Source: Atherinomorus stipes (lineage: Eukaryota; Chordata; Actinopteri; Atheriniformes; Atherinidae). From it: a stretch of 64,000 bases of DNA. The notes under the pieces are model-generated. The model had not been told where the DNA came from, made no database searches, and saw only the letters and a list, made by a program, of their open reading frames with translations. The DNA lies in contig JALJCO010003102.1 in the NCBI GenBank assembly GCA_023101725.1, forward strand, positions 310,001 to 374,000, read 5' to 3'. The position numbers and the translations under genes were made by a program. Below, in pieces: positions 62,511 to 64,000 of this stretch. Within the stretch, counting starts at the first letter, position 1. Each line of letters opens with the position of its first letter.

Positions 62511-64000
62511 ATTAGAATATTGTGGAAATAAATTTGAAGGTACAAGCAACCGTTGCTCTAACATTGAGGTGACAAATGGAAATAGCTACCTGTACCATTA
62601 AAGATGACAAACAAACTAATTTATCTTATCAATCACAAAAGTAAGAATTCTTTTTTAGCTTAGAAGTTAGTGGTAGTTTTGCCTCTTTTACCACTCTCTG
62701 AAACGAGAGATTAACAGATGAAAATAAACATTTTCATTGTGGTAATTATCAGTGTGTAGATTATTAATAAAAGTATGACAACATTGTAATTTAATCATAG
62801 CTACATTGGTTTCAAATTGGTTGAACAGGCTCCCCATCTCCTATTTTGAGACAAAAAAATATAAGACTGACAACAGTATTTGTTTTGCCAACGTTTCATT
62901 GTGATTTTTGTTAGCCGCAATAAACACATCAAATAAATCTGCCACCATGGCAGCCCTCCTTCATGATAAAGATCTTGATAAAGATCTTATCAAGTTCACT
63001 CACTTAAAGCAGCTGATTAAAAAGCTGTTACAGCCATGATTATACATCAGATAGGCCAGACTGCATCTGCCAGTTGGCCAGACGTTTCCTTATCATTCAT
63101 TGTGACCAATGATACAGATATCAACCCACATTACATATGTAGGGGCTGTTCTGCAACATGAAAGAAAAGTGAAATCTTCAGTGTCATTATTTCAAACTGC
63201 AAATTTTCATCAATAATGTAATTTTTCTTGTCTATAATCATGCTTTTTTAAAGAGTCTTTCTAGCTGAAAATAAAGATAAAACATCAGTACTAAAGAGCA
63301 AAGAGCACCTCAGTAGTCTCGCAAGACGGTGCTGCTCCCAAATCTTAAGCAAATATAATTTTTCTTAAAAATCATCCAGTTTTAACGTCCTGCTGAGCCT
63401 GTTAACTGGGGAAAAGCACCTACTGGCCAAATCTAGAGGATCGATAATGAGCAATAACGAGTAATAATGATTAAAGCCATTGAGATTTCTATCTGTTCCT
63501 TTAAGGCCAATAGAAAATGAATGACAGTGAGCAAATGTTCAAGTTTTTATTTCTTTTATAAATTATACTCCCAATTCATAATTGATTGGTGCAACTTTCT
63601 GTCTTTAAAAGACTGTCTTTGTAGTATGCTAAAATGATTTTTACTTGAGAACAAACTTCATCAGGCCTCAAACTGAAAGAATGATGAAGGGAAACAGAGG
63701 GACGTTTCCTTTGCTCCTGACAGAATACTCAATGTTTTTCCTCTGATCTCGTGATTCTCTGATCCCAGCCTTTCCCGACTTTCTTTACACTGAGTGCACA
63801 GAAGTAGAATATTACCTCACACAGATTCACATGCATCAAATGGATGTTTATCTTTCTTATGTTTGAACCTTCATTTTCCTCTAATTCTGCTATTGTTAAT
63901 TATGCAATATGCACTCACATGACTTGTGAAAGTAATAGAGTCTCTTACACACTTACCAGCAGCTTGAATGACATTTTGCACATTTCACAAATAATCTTTT

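Larger units (their letters stand above)
57683..64000 (+). other. nrxn1: Start of the next nrxn1 intron
   Basis: After the second donor (GTTAGT) no further exon was found. I looked for the transmembrane exon (Val-Val-Gly-Ile-Val-Ala-Ala-Ala-Ala segment and the Tyr-Tyr-Val tail) and did not see it. The stretch holds two 'tatcgg'-rich repeat blocks and otherwise AT-rich sequence with chance ORFs. An intron beyond 6.3 kb here is normal for neurexins. Confidence 0.8.

Overview
This is a eukaryotic, AT-rich, intron-dominated window from a ray-finned (teleost) fish genome. Fish origin is inferred from the repeats: a fish-type L2-like LINE with its usual 3' tail, hAT-type MITEs, a tRNA-derived SINE, and poly-T, AT and CA tracts. 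The only host gene I can support is part of neurexin-1 (nrxn1) on the + strand. I cannot tell whether it is nrxn1a or nrxn1b.

Four coding exons are visible and their splice phases fit together. Exon A (23862-24033) and exon C (34275-34594) make up the second part of the LNS6/LG6 domain shared by alpha- and beta-neurexin. Exon B (32275-32364) is the 90-nt cassette known as splice site 4 (SS4). It lies between A and C in matching phase 1, so including or skipping it keeps the frame. Exon C runs on into the Ser/Thr-rich O-glycosylated stalk. Exon D (57595-57673, or to 57682 with a second in-frame donor) encodes the acidic cysteine loop and the Ser-Ser-Gly-Gly stretch before the membrane. Upstream exons (signal peptides, LNS1-5, first part of LNS6) and downstream exons (transmembrane segment, cytoplasmic tail) were not found and presumably lie outside the window.

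Layout: 1-23861 is intron containing several DNA-transposon remnants; 24034-32274 is the intron before SS4, with three repeat-derived blocks; 32365-34274 is the short intron after SS4, with a TAAA-rich start and a nested SINE; 34595-57594 is a 23-kb intron with a composite nested insertion (a MITE holding a LINE 3' end and an L2-like LINE); 57683-64000 is the start of the next intron, with two 'tatcgg'-type repeat blocks. No tRNA, rRNA, CRISPR array, operon or second protein-coding host gene was found. Most other open frames are chance ORFs.

The most interesting biology is splicing regulation within nrxn1. One point is the dense TAAA cluster just after SS4. The other is a tandem 5' splice site in exon D whose 9-nt difference may decide whether a Ser-Gly dipeptide, a candidate heparan sulfate attachment site, is present. 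I did not find a wholly new biological system.
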